DNA of 64,000 nt from G016234445 sp964438865 (GCA_964438865.1 CAYTMI010000003.1:186001-250000); one strand, 5' to 3'; counted from the first letter of the stretch, positions 1 to 8,641 are shown. The notes: generated by a model from the letters alone, not told the origin. Numbers and translations: made by a program.

Positions 1-676
1 CGCCGGTCTGGATCTCGTCGAAGATGAGCAGGAGTTTGCGCTCGTCGCACCATTCCCGGAGGCCCTGGAGGTAGCCCGGCGCAGGCATGTTGACGCCGCC
101 TTCCCCCTGGATGGGCTCTATGAGGATCGCGACGGTCAGGGCGGTCGTGGCGTCCTTCACCGCCTGGAGGTCGTTCCAGGGGACGTGTGAGAACCCGGGC
201 GCCAGCGGGGCGAAGGGTTCGCGGTAGCGCGCGGTGCCGGTGGCGGCGAGGGCGCCGGTGCTGCGGCCGTGGAATCCATCCTGCATGGCGATGATCTCGT
301 AGGCGCCGCCGCGGGTGTCGTGCCCCCAGCGCCGGGCGAGCTTGATCGCGCCTTCAATCGCCTCCGTACCCGAGTTGCAGAAGAAGACGCGGTCCAGGCA
401 GGAGTGCTCGACGAGGAGCTTCGCCAGTTCCACCATTGGCTTCGTGTAGAACAGGTTCGAGGTGTGGATGAGTTGCTGTGACTGGGCGGCGATGGCCTCG
501 GCGACCACCGGGTGGGCGTGGCCGAGGGCGTTGACCGCGAGGCCGCCGACGAAGTCCAGGTACTCCTTGCCGTCGACGTCCCAAACGCGCGTGCCGGATC
601 CGTGGTCGAGGACGACCGGCTGGCGGCCGTAGTTCTGGAACAGGTACTTATGTTCTTCAGCGATCCAGTCGGTCAT
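1..676 (-). CDS. argD: Acetylornithine aminotransferase, C-terminus cut by window edge
   Basis: PLP-dependent class III aminotransferase that would convert N-acetylglutamate semialdehyde to N2-acetylornithine in cytoplasmic arginine synthesis. The first 225 codons are present, starting at the ATG at 674-676. The N-terminus reads MTDWIAEEHKYLFQNYGRQP. A family-typical stretch FFCNSGTEAIEGAIKLARRW follows, and the visible end is LLIFDEIQTG, which holds the Asp and Gln that contact the PLP ring. The PLP lysine lies beyond the edge. The gene is the last visible member of an argC-argJ-argB-ppk1-argD run on one strand, 79 bases after ppk1. The context makes argD more likely than another class III aminotransferase; some ArgD proteins also act as succinyldiaminopimelate aminotransferase. 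Confidence 0.9.
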   Translation of the reverse strand, partial: MTDWIAEEHKYLFQNYGRQPVVLDHGSGTRVWDVDGKEYLDFVGGLAVNALGHAHPVVAEAIAAQSQQLIHTSNLFYTKPMVELAKLLVEHSCLDRVFFCNSGTEAIEGAIKLARRWGHDTRGGAYEIIAMQDGFHGRSTGALAATGTARYREPFAPLAPGFSHVPWNDLQAVKDATTALTVAILIEPIQGEGGVNMPAPGYLQGLREWCDERKLLLIFDEIQTG

Positions 677-755
677 CTGGCCCTCCAGCCGGGTGCGGTT
701 CCGGGGAAAGCAGCATGGTAGGGCAGAACCCGTGTCTGCGACATGCGGACGTCCC

Positions 756-2879
756 TCAGCTGAAGGGCGCCGCCGCCATCAGGCGCTCGTGGGGGCCCTG
801 CGCGGCGACGGCGGCATCGCGGGACCAGGTCCCATCGTGCAGGCGCCAGGCCTGGCGGCGGTCTTCGAGGAGCATCTCCAGGAGATCCGTGAGCTGGCGC
901 TGGAGGTCGTCCTGCCGGACCGGCGCGAGCACTTCGATTCGCTCGTCGAGGTTGCGCTTCATCACGTCGGCGCTGCCGATGAAGTACTCAGGGGCGCCGC
1001 CGTTTTCGAAGTAGTAGACGCGCGAGTGTTCGAGGAAGCGGCCGATGACGCTGACCACCCGGGCCGTCTCGCTGAGGCCCGGGAGGCCGGGCCGGAGGCG
1101 GCAAATGCCGCGGATGATGAGGTCGACTCTCACGCCGGCCTGGCAGGCCTGGTAGAGGAGCCGGGTGAACTCGCGGTCTTCGAGGGCGTTCATCTTGAAG
1201 ATGATCCGGGCGGGGCGGCCGGCCTTCGCGTTGGCGATTTCACGCCGGACGCGCCGCTCCAGTTCGGGACGGAGGTTCGTGGGCGCGACCAGGAGTTCCT
1301 TCGTTTCGAGCACTTCTGAGTAGCCGGTGAGGTAGTTGAACACCCGGAGCAGGTCGGCGCAGATCCCGGGGTCGGTGGTGAACAGACCGAGGTCGGTGTA
1401 GAGGCGCGCCGTCCCGGAGTTGTAGTTCCCGGTGCCGACGTGCGCGTACATGGTCACGCCAGTCACTTCCTCGCGGACGACAAGACAGATCTTGCTGTGG
1501 ATCTTCAGGTTCGGCTGGCCATAAGCGACGCGGACGCCCGCACTTTCCAGCTTGCGCGCCCATTCGATGTTGTTTGCTTCGTCGAAGCGGGCGGTCAGTT
1601 CGACCAGCACGGCGGCCTGTTTGCCCCGGCCGGCGGCGTCGATCAGGGCCGCGAGGATGGGCGAGTCGGGCGAGGTGCGATACATGGTCTGCTTGATCGC
1701 GAGCACTGACGGGTCGTCCGCGGCCTCGTCGACGAAGCGCGCCACGGTCGCATCGAAGGATTCGTAGGGGTGGTGGACCAGGATGTCGCGCTCGCGGATG
1801 GCGCCGAAGAACGATGCGGCGTCGGTCACGTTCACGAAGGCCGAGGGCACCGCGGGGGTGAACGGCGGGTCCGCAAGGTCTTGCAGGGGGAGCGCCGCGA
1901 CCTGGAAGAGGTCGGCGAGGCCGAGGGGGCCATCGGAGCGGTAGACGTCGGATTCCTGGAGTTCGAGTTCTTCGAGGAGCAGTTCGACGCGGGCCGGGGG
2001 CAGCGCGCCCGAGATCTCGAGGGAAACCGCCTCAGCCAGCCGGCGGCGGCGCAGTTCGCTTTCGATCAGTTCGAGCAAGTCGCTCGCCTCTTCGCCTGAA
2101 CTGCCGATTTCGGCGCTGCGAATGACGCGGAGGGTGTGCCAGTCGGTCACTTCCATGCCGGGGAAGAGCATGTGGACGTGGGCGGCAATGACGTCTTCGA
2201 TGGGGACGAAGCGGAGTTCGCCGGCTTCGACAAACCGCGGCCGGTTCTGGGGGACCTTAATCCGGGCGAAGCGGTCCTGGCCGGTCGCGGGGTGCCTCAC
2301 ATTGAGCGCCACCGAGAGGCTGCCGCTCGAGATGAAGGGGAAGGGGTGGGCGGGGTCGACGACAAGGGGCGTGAGGACCGGGAAGATCGCCTGTTCGAAG
2401 TAGACGCTGATCCGGGCGCGAGTGGGCTGATCGAGCTCGGCGAAGGGGACGATCGAGATGCCCTGAGCGGCGAGCGCGGGACGCAATTCGTCCCGCCAGC
2501 AGGCGTCGGTCGCCCGGCGCTGGGCAGCACAGCGGGCAATGACGAGGTCCAGCTGTTCGCTAATCGTGCGGCCATCGACGGTGCGCATCCGGGGGTCGGC
2601 GCGCTGGACGCGCTTCAGCCAGCCCACCCGCTTGCCATAGAACTCGTCCAGGTTGCTGGCCGTGATGGCGAGGAACTTCACCCGTTCGAGGAGGCGGTTG
2701 CGGGGGTCGCTGGCCTCGGCGAGGACGCGTTCGTTGAACTCGAGCCAGCTGAGTTCGCGGTTGAGGTACAGCGACGGGTCGTCGAGGTCCCATTCAGGGG
2801 CAAGCGGGGACGGCGCGGCCGCGGCTGTTTCGGGGGCAGCCGGTCCAGTCTCAGCAACCGCAGGAGTCGTCTCGTCCAT
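756..2879 (-). CDS. ppk1: Polyphosphate kinase 1
   Basis: Reversibly transfers the ATP gamma-phosphate to inorganic polyphosphate. The 707-aa length is normal for PPK1. The conserved N-terminal domain begins at YLNRELSWLEFNERVL after a ~30-residue Ala/Pro-rich tail. The catalytic core has LAIKQTMYRT, KIHSK near residue 458 (the family's autophosphorylated His), HVGTGNYN near 480, and EHSRVYYF near 616 (the second active-site His). I start at the ATG at 2877-2879 because the longer frame runs back into argB and lacks family similarity there. It lies 76 bases after argB and 79 before argD, so it appears co-transcribed with arginine genes. I know of no obligatory functional link between the two. 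Confidence 0.95.
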   Translation of the reverse strand: MDETTPAVAETGPAAPETAAAAPSPLAPEWDLDDPSLYLNRELSWLEFNERVLAEASDPRNRLLERVKFLAITASNLDEFYGKRVGWLKRVQRADPRMRTVDGRTISEQLDLVIARCAAQRRATDACWRDELRPALAAQGISIVPFAELDQPTRARISVYFEQAIFPVLTPLVVDPAHPFPFISSGSLSVALNVRHPATGQDRFARIKVPQNRPRFVEAGELRFVPIEDVIAAHVHMLFPGMEVTDWHTLRVIRSAEIGSSGEEASDLLELIESELRRRRLAEAVSLEISGALPPARVELLLEELELQESDVYRSDGPLGLADLFQVAALPLQDLADPPFTPAVPSAFVNVTDAASFFGAIRERDILVHHPYESFDATVARFVDEAADDPSVLAIKQTMYRTSPDSPILAALIDAAGRGKQAAVLVELTARFDEANNIEWARKLESAGVRVAYGQPNLKIHSKICLVVREEVTGVTMYAHVGTGNYNSGTARLYTDLGLFTTDPGICADLLRVFNYLTGYSEVLETKELLVAPTNLRPELERRVRREIANAKAGRPARIIFKMNALEDREFTRLLYQACQAGVRVDLIIRGICRLRPGLPGLSETARVVSVIGRFLEHSRVYYFENGGAPEYFIGSADVMKRNLDERIEVLAPVRQDDLQRQLTDLLEMLLEDRRQAWRLHDGTWSRDAAVAAQGPHERLMAAAPFS

Positions 2880-2955
2880 TGCGCACAGCTTACCGGGCGA
2901 AGACAAGCCTGTGGCATCGGGATTAAGCCGCGATGAACGGGAGATGCCGCGCGGG

Positions 2956-3723
2956 TCAGGCCGGGAGAAAGCTCGTGCCTTCGCTGGCCGCGCGGGCGAG
3001 GCTCCCGGCGGAACGGCCATCGATGATCTGGGCGGGTACGCCGAGGGCCACCGCCGCGAGGCAGGCCTCGACCTTCGGGAGCATGCCGCCGCTGATGACC
3101 CCGCTTTCGATGAGGGCGCGCGCGGCCGCCGCGGTGAGGCTGGGCATGACCCTGCCGTCCTCGCCCCGCACACCCTCGACGTCGGTGAGGAAGACGAGGC
3201 GGCGGGCGCCGACCGCAGCGGCGATTTCCCCGGCAATCGTGTCGGCGTTGACGTTGACCAACTGGTCCGCAAGCTCACCGGGGACGCAGCCGATGGAGCT
3301 GATGACCGGGACGATGCCGGCTCCCCGGAGGGCGAGCAATGGAGCAGGGTTCACGCGCACCGGTTCGCCGACGAAGCCGAGGTCCGGGGCCGAAAGGCGG
3401 CATTCGAGGAGGCGGGCGTCGGCGCCGCTCAGGCCGACCGCGGACGCGCCGGCCGCGTTGATGGCCGCGACGATCCGCTTGTTCACGAAGCCGGCGAAGA
3501 CCGCGACGACCACCGGCAGCACCCTCTCGTCGGTGACCCGGAGGCCGCGTTCGAAGCGTGAAGGGATGCCCATCGCTTCGAGCCAGCGGCTGGCTTCCGC
3601 ACCGCCGCCGTGGACCACGATGGGGATGTCCCCCGCGCGAGCCATGGCGGCAACGTCGGCGAAGGTGGTGTCCGTGGAACCGAGCGTGCTCCCGCCGATC
3701 TTGATGACGAGCGGCGCGTTCAC
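2956..3723 (-). CDS. argB: Acetylglutamate kinase
   Basis: Phosphorylates N-acetylglutamate, the second step of arginine synthesis. The 255-aa protein shows the amino-acid-kinase pattern: IKIGGSTLG at residues 7-15 (phosphate binding), VVHGGGAEASRW near 36-47 (substrate loop), and a C-terminal ISGGMLPKVEACL segment. The start is GTG at 3721-3723, overlapping the argJ stop as GTGA, so translation is probably coupled to argJ. It is somewhat shorter than many ArgB proteins and shows no obvious N-terminal helix of the arginine-feedback type. The related LysW-dependent kinase LysZ is an alternative, but no lysW or other AAA-lysine genes are nearby and argC/argJ flank it. Confidence 0.92.
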   Translation of the reverse strand: MNAPLVIKIGGSTLGSTDTTFADVAAMARAGDIPIVVHGGGAEASRWLEAMGIPSRFERGLRVTDERVLPVVVAVFAGFVNKRIVAAINAAGASAVGLSGADARLLECRLSAPDLGFVGEPVRVNPAPLLALRGAGIVPVISSIGCVPGELADQLVNVNADTIAGEIAAAVGARRLVFLTDVEGVRGEDGRVMPSLTAAAARALIESGVISGGMLPKVEACLAAVALGVPAQIIDGRSAGSLARAASEGTSFLPA

Positions 3724-4922
3724 GTCGTGTAGTCCGCGTTGAGGTGGACGTATTCGGGCGTGAGGTCACAGCCCCACGCTGTCGCCGATCCCCGGCCCTC
3801 GCCCAGCGACACAGCGATGGGCACGAGTTCGGCTTTCATCGCCGCGGAGACGGCGACCGGGTCGAAGTCCGTGGGCCGGGAGCGTGCGAACACCCGCACC
3901 CCGCAGAGGTCGATCGTCACGTCCGCTTCCTCGAAGGTGACGCCGGAGCGGCCGATGATGGCGCTGATTCGTCCCCAGTTCGGGTCGGCGCCATGGACAG
4001 CGCTCTTGAGCAGATAGGACGTGGTGAGGAGGCGGGCAAGGCTCCGGGCCTCGGACTCGGAAGCCGCGCCAGTGACGTTCGCTTCGATCATCCGGGTGGA
4101 GCCTTCGCCGTCACGGGCGATCTCCCGGGCGAGGTGGATGCACATCGCCTGGAGCGCGGCGCGGAACTCCCCGGCCAGCGGCGAACTGGCCTCCAGCGCG
4201 CCCGGCTGGCCCGCGGCATCGCGGGCGAAGAGGAGGACGGTGTCGCTGGGGCTGGTGTCGGTGTCGATGGCCACCATGTTGAAGGACCGGTCGACCGCGG
4301 CGCGCAGTTCGGCCTCGAGGAAGCCACTCTCGACCGGGGCGTCGGTCGTGAGATAGGCGAGCATCGTTGCCATGTTCGGGTGGATCATCGCGGCGCCCTT
4401 GCAGCAGCCGCCCAGGGTGTAGGGGCCGAAACGGATTGAGCCGTGTTTCGGCCGCGTGTCGGTGGTCATGATCGCGCGGCTGAAATCGGGGCCGCCGTCA
4501 TGGGAGAGCGTGATCGCGCTGACCCCGGCGGCGATCTTGTCCATCGGGAGGTACTGGCCGATGACGCCGGTGCTGCCGACAAGCACGTCCCCGGGCGCCA
4601 GGCCGAGTTTGGCGGCGACAAGAGCGGCCATCTCGCGCGCGTCGGCGATGCCCCGGGCGCCGGTGCTGGAATTGGCGCAACCTGAATTGACGACCACCGC
4701 GCGGGCACGGGCGCCGGCCAGGTGCTCGACATTCACCTCGACGGCGGCCGAGCGGAAACGGTTCTGCGTGAAGGTGGCTGCGACAACGCAGGGGAAGTCA
4801 GCAACGAGGATCCCAAGGTCGAGCTTCCCTTCGCCGTAGGTCTTGATCCCGGCGAACGCGGCGCCAGCACGGAAGCCCGGCGTGGTGGTGACGTTGCCCG
4901 AGGGGTCCATCTCCGGGCTCAC
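3720..4922 (-). CDS. argJ: Bifunctional glutamate N-acetyltransferase / acetylglutamate synthase
   Basis: Moves the acetyl group from N-acetylornithine back to glutamate (acetyl recycling) and in many bacteria also makes acetylglutamate from acetyl-CoA. The family precursor self-cleaves before a Thr, and that site is visible as HPNMATMLAYLTTDA near residue 186. GSTGVIGQYLPMDK and KSAVHGADPNWGRI are further signatures, and the C-terminus HLNADYTT is typical. I use the GTG at 4920-4922, which overlaps the argC stop as GTGA, the same junction used by argB. The ATG at 4908-4910, four codons later, is the alternative. Having argJ suggests the organism uses the cyclic acetyl pathway and may not need argE. 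Confidence 0.93.
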   Translation of the reverse strand: MSPEMDPSGNVTTTPGFRAGAAFAGIKTYGEGKLDLGILVADFPCVVAATFTQNRFRSAAVEVNVEHLAGARARAVVVNSGCANSSTGARGIADAREMAALVAAKLGLAPGDVLVGSTGVIGQYLPMDKIAAGVSAITLSHDGGPDFSRAIMTTDTRPKHGSIRFGPYTLGGCCKGAAMIHPNMATMLAYLTTDAPVESGFLEAELRAAVDRSFNMVAIDTDTSPSDTVLLFARDAAGQPGALEASSPLAGEFRAALQAMCIHLAREIARDGEGSTRMIEANVTGAASESEARSLARLLTTSYLLKSAVHGADPNWGRISAIIGRSGVTFEEADVTIDLCGVRVFARSRPTDFDPVAVSAAMKAELVPIAVSLGEGRGSATAWGCDLTPEYVHLNADYTT

Positions 4923-5944
4923 GGGTAGACCGCCGGGAAGTCGAGGCCGGCGGTCTGCTCGAGGCCCATCATCAGGTTCATGTTCTCGATGGCCTGCCCG
5001 GCGGCGCCCTTCACCAGGTTGTCGAGGACGCCGATGGCGACGAGCATCCCGTTCCGCCGGTCGACTTCCGGCGAGACGAGGCACATGTTGCTGCCCAGGG
5101 TGTGCTTCGTGTGAGGCGGGGCGACGCTGACCGCGGTAAAGGGCGCGTCCTTGTAGAACTCGCGGTAGATCTCGAGCACCTCCTCGCGGCTGACGTCGCG
5201 CGTGAGGGGCGCGTAGCAGGTGGCGTGGATGCCGCGGGTCATCGGGACGAGGTGGGGGACCAAGGTGACCCGCGGGGCCGGCGCTTCGCTGAGAGCCGCG
5301 AGTTCCTGCGCGATCTCCGGCTGGTGGTTGTGGTTCGCTACCTTGTAGGCGGAGACGTCTTCGTTGGCCTCGCTGTAGCCATAGCTGCCGCCACTGCCCC
5401 TGCCGGCGCCCGAAATGCCCGACTTGGCGTCGATCACGATGGCGGGCCCAGTCAAGCCGGCCGCAACGGCGGGGGCCAGCGCAAGGATCGATGCGGCGGG
5501 ATAGCAGCCGGGATTCGCAACCAGTTTCGCGCCTCGGATCCGGTCGCGGTTCAGTTCAGGGAGGCCGTAGACAGCGCCGGCGAGAAGGTCGGGCGCCGGG
5601 TGGGGCTGCCCGAACCACTCCTGGAAGGCGGCGGGGTCACGGAGCCGGAAGTCGGCCGCGATGTCGACGACGGGGATGCCCTTGCGGACGAAGGGCTCGC
5701 AGGCAACGGCGCTGGCCGCGGTGGGAAGCGCTGACAGGACGATGTCGACCTCGGTCTCGATCTCCCCGGTGATCAGGAGGTCGCGGTAACAGGCGAGGTG
5801 CGGGAAGGCTTCGCCCAGCTTCTTCCCGGCGAGCGAGCGGCCGGTGATCGCCGTCAGCTTTGCACCCGGGTGATTCCAGAGCAGCCGGGCCGCTTCCATG
5901 CCGGCAAAGCCGGTGACGTTGATGACACCCACGCGTACGGTCAT
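4919..5944 (-). CDS. argC: N-acetyl-gamma-glutamyl-phosphate reductase
   Basis: NADPH-dependent reduction of acetylglutamyl phosphate to the semialdehyde, the third step of arginine synthesis. The 341-aa protein opens with the Rossmann motif GVINVTGFAGMEAARLL and carries the active-site cysteine in ANPGCYPAASILAL near residue 146. HNHQPEIAQEL and VPHLVPMTRGIHATCYAPL are also characteristic. The ATG at 5942-5944 directly precedes the nucleotide-binding strand, so the 12-residue upstream extension was dropped. It is the first gene of the arginine operon; its promoter must lie in the divergent gap before 6063. The end overlaps argJ by four bases. Confidence 0.94.
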   Translation of the reverse strand: MTVRVGVINVTGFAGMEAARLLWNHPGAKLTAITGRSLAGKKLGEAFPHLACYRDLLITGEIETEVDIVLSALPTAASAVACEPFVRKGIPVVDIAADFRLRDPAAFQEWFGQPHPAPDLLAGAVYGLPELNRDRIRGAKLVANPGCYPAASILALAPAVAAGLTGPAIVIDAKSGISGAGRGSGGSYGYSEANEDVSAYKVANHNHQPEIAQELAALSEAPAPRVTLVPHLVPMTRGIHATCYAPLTRDVSREEVLEIYREFYKDAPFTAVSVAPPHTKHTLGSNMCLVSPEVDRRNGMLVAIGVLDNLVKGAAGQAIENMNLMMGLEQTAGLDFPAVYP

Positions 5945-6026
5945 GGGGGCATTGTCGCCCGGGCAGGGGTAGCAAGCCAACGGAATCTACGGGTTCGGGT
6001 TCTGTGAACTGGAGCACAAACCCTGA

Positions 6027-6055
6027 TTTCGCCATTACGAGCGCTCGCGTAGGAT
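6027..6055 (+). promoter_or_regulatory. Candidate promoter for the Cys-rich short ORF and MBL hydrolase
   Basis: TTTCGC at 6027-6032 and TAGGAT at 6050-6055 are separated by 17 bases. The short ORF's ATG at 6063 begins 7 bases after the -10, so the transcript is predicted to be leaderless. A near-identical pair, TTTCGC-N17-TAGAAT, precedes the thiolase-like gene at 6928. Confidence 0.45.
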
Positions 6056-6062
6056 AGAAGGA

Positions 6063-6128
6063 ATGCTTCGCTGCGACGCCTGTGCCACGTCCCGCCATGT
6101 GCGCGTCTGCTGCACTCACCCGGGATAG
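6063..6128 (+). CDS. Short Cys-rich leader ORF (21 aa), candidate attenuator or microprotein
   Basis: A 21-codon ORF beginning ATG CTT CGC TGC and ending at TAG 6126-6128, six bases before the MBL hydrolase ATG. It has four cysteines: C-x2-C near the start (residues 4 and 7) and an adjacent CC pair at residues 16-17, with His at 12 and 19. The -10-like TAGGAT lies 7 bases upstream of its ATG, and GAAGGA directly abuts the ATG with too little space for a normal ribosome site, so leaderless initiation is likely. The downstream gene has no strong Shine-Dalgarno, so its translation could depend on this ORF. Mycobacteria are known to use leaderless polycysteine ORFs as cysteine-responsive attenuators. 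Whether this ORF works that way is inference; it could also be a tiny zinc-binding peptide or chance. Confidence 0.4.
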   Translation: MLRCDACATSRHVRVCCTHPG

Positions 6129-6134
6129 ACATTC

Positions 6135-6866
6135 ATGCCTTCACTCGATCTCGCATTCATCGGTAGCGGCAACGCGTTCATGCCAGGCGGCCTCTGCTGC
6201 AACGGCTTCGTCGTCAACGAACGCTACCTCTTCGAAGCGCCCCCCCAGACGCTGATGTCCCTGTCCAAGCTCAAGATCGACCCCAACGAACTCGACGCCG
6301 TCGTCCTCAGCCACCACCACGGGGACCACTTCCTCGGGTTGCCGTTCCTCCTCCTGCACTGGCGCTGGCGGGGGCGCACCCGCCCGGTGACCATCGTGGG
6401 CCCGAAGAACACCCAGGCGCTTGCGACCCGCATCGCCGAGGACGTCTTCCCCGGGGTGCTCGGGGAAGGGTTCGAAATCAACTGGGTGGAAGCGCCGGTT
6501 GGCCGCTGTGTCCACCTTGGCGACCTCACGGTCGAGGCGGTGGAGGTCCAGCACGACCACCTCCTCAGCGAGACGCTCGGATTCAAGGCAAGGATCAACG
6601 GCCGCCACTTCGGCTACACCGGCGACTCGATGCTTTGCGAAAGCGTGCTCGACCTGGCCCGGACCTCCGAGATTCTGATCAGTGAATGCGCCTCACGCGA
6701 CCTGAAAGTGCCGGTGCACATGAACCTGGTCGACGACATTCCCCTGGTCCGGGAGGCCATGGCGCCCGAGGCCCGCCTGCTCCTCACCCACATCTCCCCG
6801 GACGTGACGTCGAACGGCCTCCCGAACACTCTGGTGGCCGAAGACTTCAAGCGCTACCGCCTCTAG
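6135..6866 (+). CDS. Metallo-beta-lactamase-fold hydrolase, RNase Z-like
   Basis: A 243-aa protein of the MBL superfamily. The metal-binding signature is SHHHGDHFLGLPFL near residues 58-71 (HxHxDH), with a later GYTGDS (metal Asp) and LLTHISP (last His). The overall pattern (FIGSGNAF start, HxHxDHFxGLPFLL) is that of ribonuclease Z/arylsulfatase-type hydrolases of about 245 aa. It is shorter than true tRNase Z and I see no exosite arm, so the substrate is unknown. A paralogue of similar length lies at 27199-27966. The gene follows the Cys-rich short ORF by six bases and stands before a thiolase-like/DUF35 pair. Confidence 0.85.
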   Translation: MPSLDLAFIGSGNAFMPGGLCCNGFVVNERYLFEAPPQTLMSLSKLKIDPNELDAVVLSHHHGDHFLGLPFLLLHWRWRGRTRPVTIVGPKNTQALATRIAEDVFPGVLGEGFEINWVEAPVGRCVHLGDLTVEAVEVQHDHLLSETLGFKARINGRHFGYTGDSMLCESVLDLARTSEILISECASRDLKVPVHMNLVDDIPLVREAMAPEARLLLTHISPDVTSNGLPNTLVAEDFKRYRL

Positions 6867-6876
6867 GCCCGACCGT

Positions 6877-6905
6877 TTTCGCTCCTGAGTGTGCACCGGT
6901 AGAAT
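6877..6905 (+). promoter_or_regulatory. Candidate promoter of the first thiolase-like gene
   Basis: TTTCGC at 6877-6882, a 17-base spacer, and TAGAAT at 6900-6905. The expected start is near 6912, leaving a short leader that contains AAGGAG before the ATG at 6928. It resembles the pair at 6027-6055. Confidence 0.45.
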
Positions 6906-6927
6906 CGGGCACATCGAAGGAGTTTCC

Positions 6928-8118
6928 ATGGCTCACCCTCTCCGGAACGCAGGGGCCATCACCGGCCTCGGGATCACGCCCATGGGGCGCATCTACGGCA
7001 AATCGGCGACCGAGTTCGCCGCAGACGCCGTCCGGGCCGCAATCGCCGATTCGGGCCTGAAGCACGACCAGATCGACGGACTGCTCGTGAACGCCGGCAT
7101 CACCGGGAACATCGGCGGCGGCATCTCCCTTGGCCTCCAGAACTACCTCGGCCTGAAGAACCTGCGGCTGCTGAACCACATGAACGCGGCCGGCTCCACG
7201 GCGGCACAGATGGTCCAGTACGCGACGATGACGATCGCGAACGGCATGGCGCGCCACGTCGTCTGCGTCTTCGCTGATGCGCCCCTGACCGAAGGGTCGA
7301 AGACCGGCGCCGCCTATGGGGGGGCGGCGAGGATGGCAGCCCGTCCGCGGGGGATGGCCGGCCTCTACGCGGCGGCCGGGTACTTCGGCGCAAACACGGG
7401 CTACGCGCTCGCCGCCCAGCGCCACATGGCCCTCTACGGGACGAAGCAAGACCACTTGGGGATCATCGCAGTCGGGCAGCGGCAGTGGGCGACCATGAAC
7501 CCGATGGCCCAGATGCGGGAGCCGATCACGCTGGAGGACTACCACGCCTCGCGCTGGGTCATCGAGCCGCTCCACCTGCTCGACTGCTGTCTCGTCTCGA
7601 ACGGCGCCGTCGCGGTCATCGTCAGCAGCGCCGAAGATGCGAAATCGATGGCCCAGCCACCGGTCTACATCCGGGGGATGGGGCAGGGCCATCCCGGCGA
7701 CACCGGCCGGGCCGGAAACGACATGGAGACCGAGAGCGGCGCGAAAATCGCAGCGAAGACGGCCTTCGGCATGGCCGGGATTGGCCCCGGCGACGTCACC
7801 CAGTGCCAGCTCTACGACTGCTACACCTACACGGTGCTGGTCACACTGGAAGACTACGGGTTCTGCAAGAAGGGCGAGGGAGGACCGTTCGTGGAGGATG
7901 GCAAGCTTGGCCCGGGCGGGTCGTTGCCCACGAACACGGGCGGCGGCGAACTCTCCGCCTACTACATGTGGGGGATGACCCCCCTCAGCGAAGCCGTCAT
8001 CCAGGGCCGGGGCCACGGGGGCGAACGCCAGGCCAAGAACGACGTGATCCTGTCCACCGGCAACGGTGGCACCCTCGCCTACCACGGGGCGCTGATTCTC
8101 AGCCCCCACGCGAACTGA
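6928..8118 (+). CDS. Thiolase-like (SCP-x/Ltp2-type) protein lacking the nucleophilic Cys
   Basis: A 396-aa protein with a thiolase-superfamily fold, usually annotated as acetyl-CoA acetyltransferase or non-specific lipid transfer protein. It starts at the ATG at 6928 after AAGGAG. The position that carries the acyl-accepting Cys in true thiolases (ACASG-type loop) reads NHMNAAGSTAAQM, with Asn aligned to the Cys by eye. It retains LYDCYTYTVLVTLEDYGF near residue 296 and the glycine-rich GNGGTLAYHG end. It is followed 8 bases later by a DUF35/OB-fold partner. The Cys-less thiolase plus DUF35 arrangement is known for Ltp2-ChsH2-type retro-aldolases of steroid side-chain degradation, where tyrosines do the chemistry. 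Function here is inferred; the substrate is unknown. A paralogue is at 41728. Confidence 0.85.
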   Translation: MAHPLRNAGAITGLGITPMGRIYGKSATEFAADAVRAAIADSGLKHDQIDGLLVNAGITGNIGGGISLGLQNYLGLKNLRLLNHMNAAGSTAAQMVQYATMTIANGMARHVVCVFADAPLTEGSKTGAAYGGAARMAARPRGMAGLYAAAGYFGANTGYALAAQRHMALYGTKQDHLGIIAVGQRQWATMNPMAQMREPITLEDYHASRWVIEPLHLLDCCLVSNGAVAVIVSSAEDAKSMAQPPVYIRGMGQGHPGDTGRAGNDMETESGAKIAAKTAFGMAGIGPGDVTQCQLYDCYTYTVLVTLEDYGFCKKGEGGPFVEDGKLGPGGSLPTNTGGGELSAYYMWGMTPLSEAVIQGRGHGGERQAKNDVILSTGNGGTLAYHGALILSPHAN

Positions 8119-8126
8119 GGCCGGCC

Positions 8127-8534
8127 ATGACGCAACCTCCGCTGGTAACAAAGCCGCTCCCGGAAGCGGATGCCGCATCGAGGCCGTTCTGGGATGGCGC
8201 GATGGAAGGCCGCCTCATGCTCATGCGCTGCGCCGACTGCCAGGCCTGGCGCCTGCCCTCGCGCCGCCACTGCGACCAGTGCCTCTCCGATAACTACACG
8301 TGGGAACAGGCGAGCGGGCGCGGCGTCGTCCGGACCTTCGGGGTCATGCACCAGAAGTACCACCCGGCCTTCGAAGTGCCTTACAACGTGACGATCGTCG
8401 AGCTGGCGGAGGGTCCGAGAATCACGACGAACCTGATTGGCATCAGCAACGCCGACATCCGCGTGGGAATGCCGGTTGTCGTCGAATGGGAGCGCCACAG
8501 CGACGTCGCGTTGCCGAAATTCCGCCCGGCCTGA
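8127..8534 (+). CDS. DUF35 / OB-fold zinc-ribbon partner protein
   Basis: A 135-aa acyl-CoA-associated OB-fold protein. The N-terminal helix ends in FWDGAMEGRLMLMRCADC. The rubredoxin-like zinc ribbon is C-A-D-C ... C-D-Q-C within residues ~32-52, followed by the OB-fold starting WEQASGRGVVRTFGVM. DUF35 proteins bind acyl-CoA and form complexes with thiolase-like or HMG-CoA-synthase-like proteins. It starts at the ATG at 8127, 8 bases after the thiolase-like stop, so the two are almost certainly co-expressed and likely form one complex. The downstream gap to the VOC gene holds a candidate -10 TATACT at 8608-8613. Confidence 0.88.
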   Translation: MTQPPLVTKPLPEADAASRPFWDGAMEGRLMLMRCADCQAWRLPSRRHCDQCLSDNYTWEQASGRGVVRTFGVMHQKYHPAFEVPYNVTIVELAEGPRITTNLIGISNADIRVGMPVVVEWERHSDVALPKFRPA

Positions 8535-8641
8535 ACCTGCGACAGGAGTTGTCGCCGCTTTACCGGCGGTTATGACGAGTGTTCGCTCTTAACACTTGAC
8601 GGGTGGTTATACTGCGGGCGGCGAGTGAGGGTGTGCGAGGC

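Noticed and set aside
8603..8641. Upstream GTG start for the VOC protein
   Set aside because: It would place the -10-like TATACT inside the gene and add residues unlike VOC proteins.
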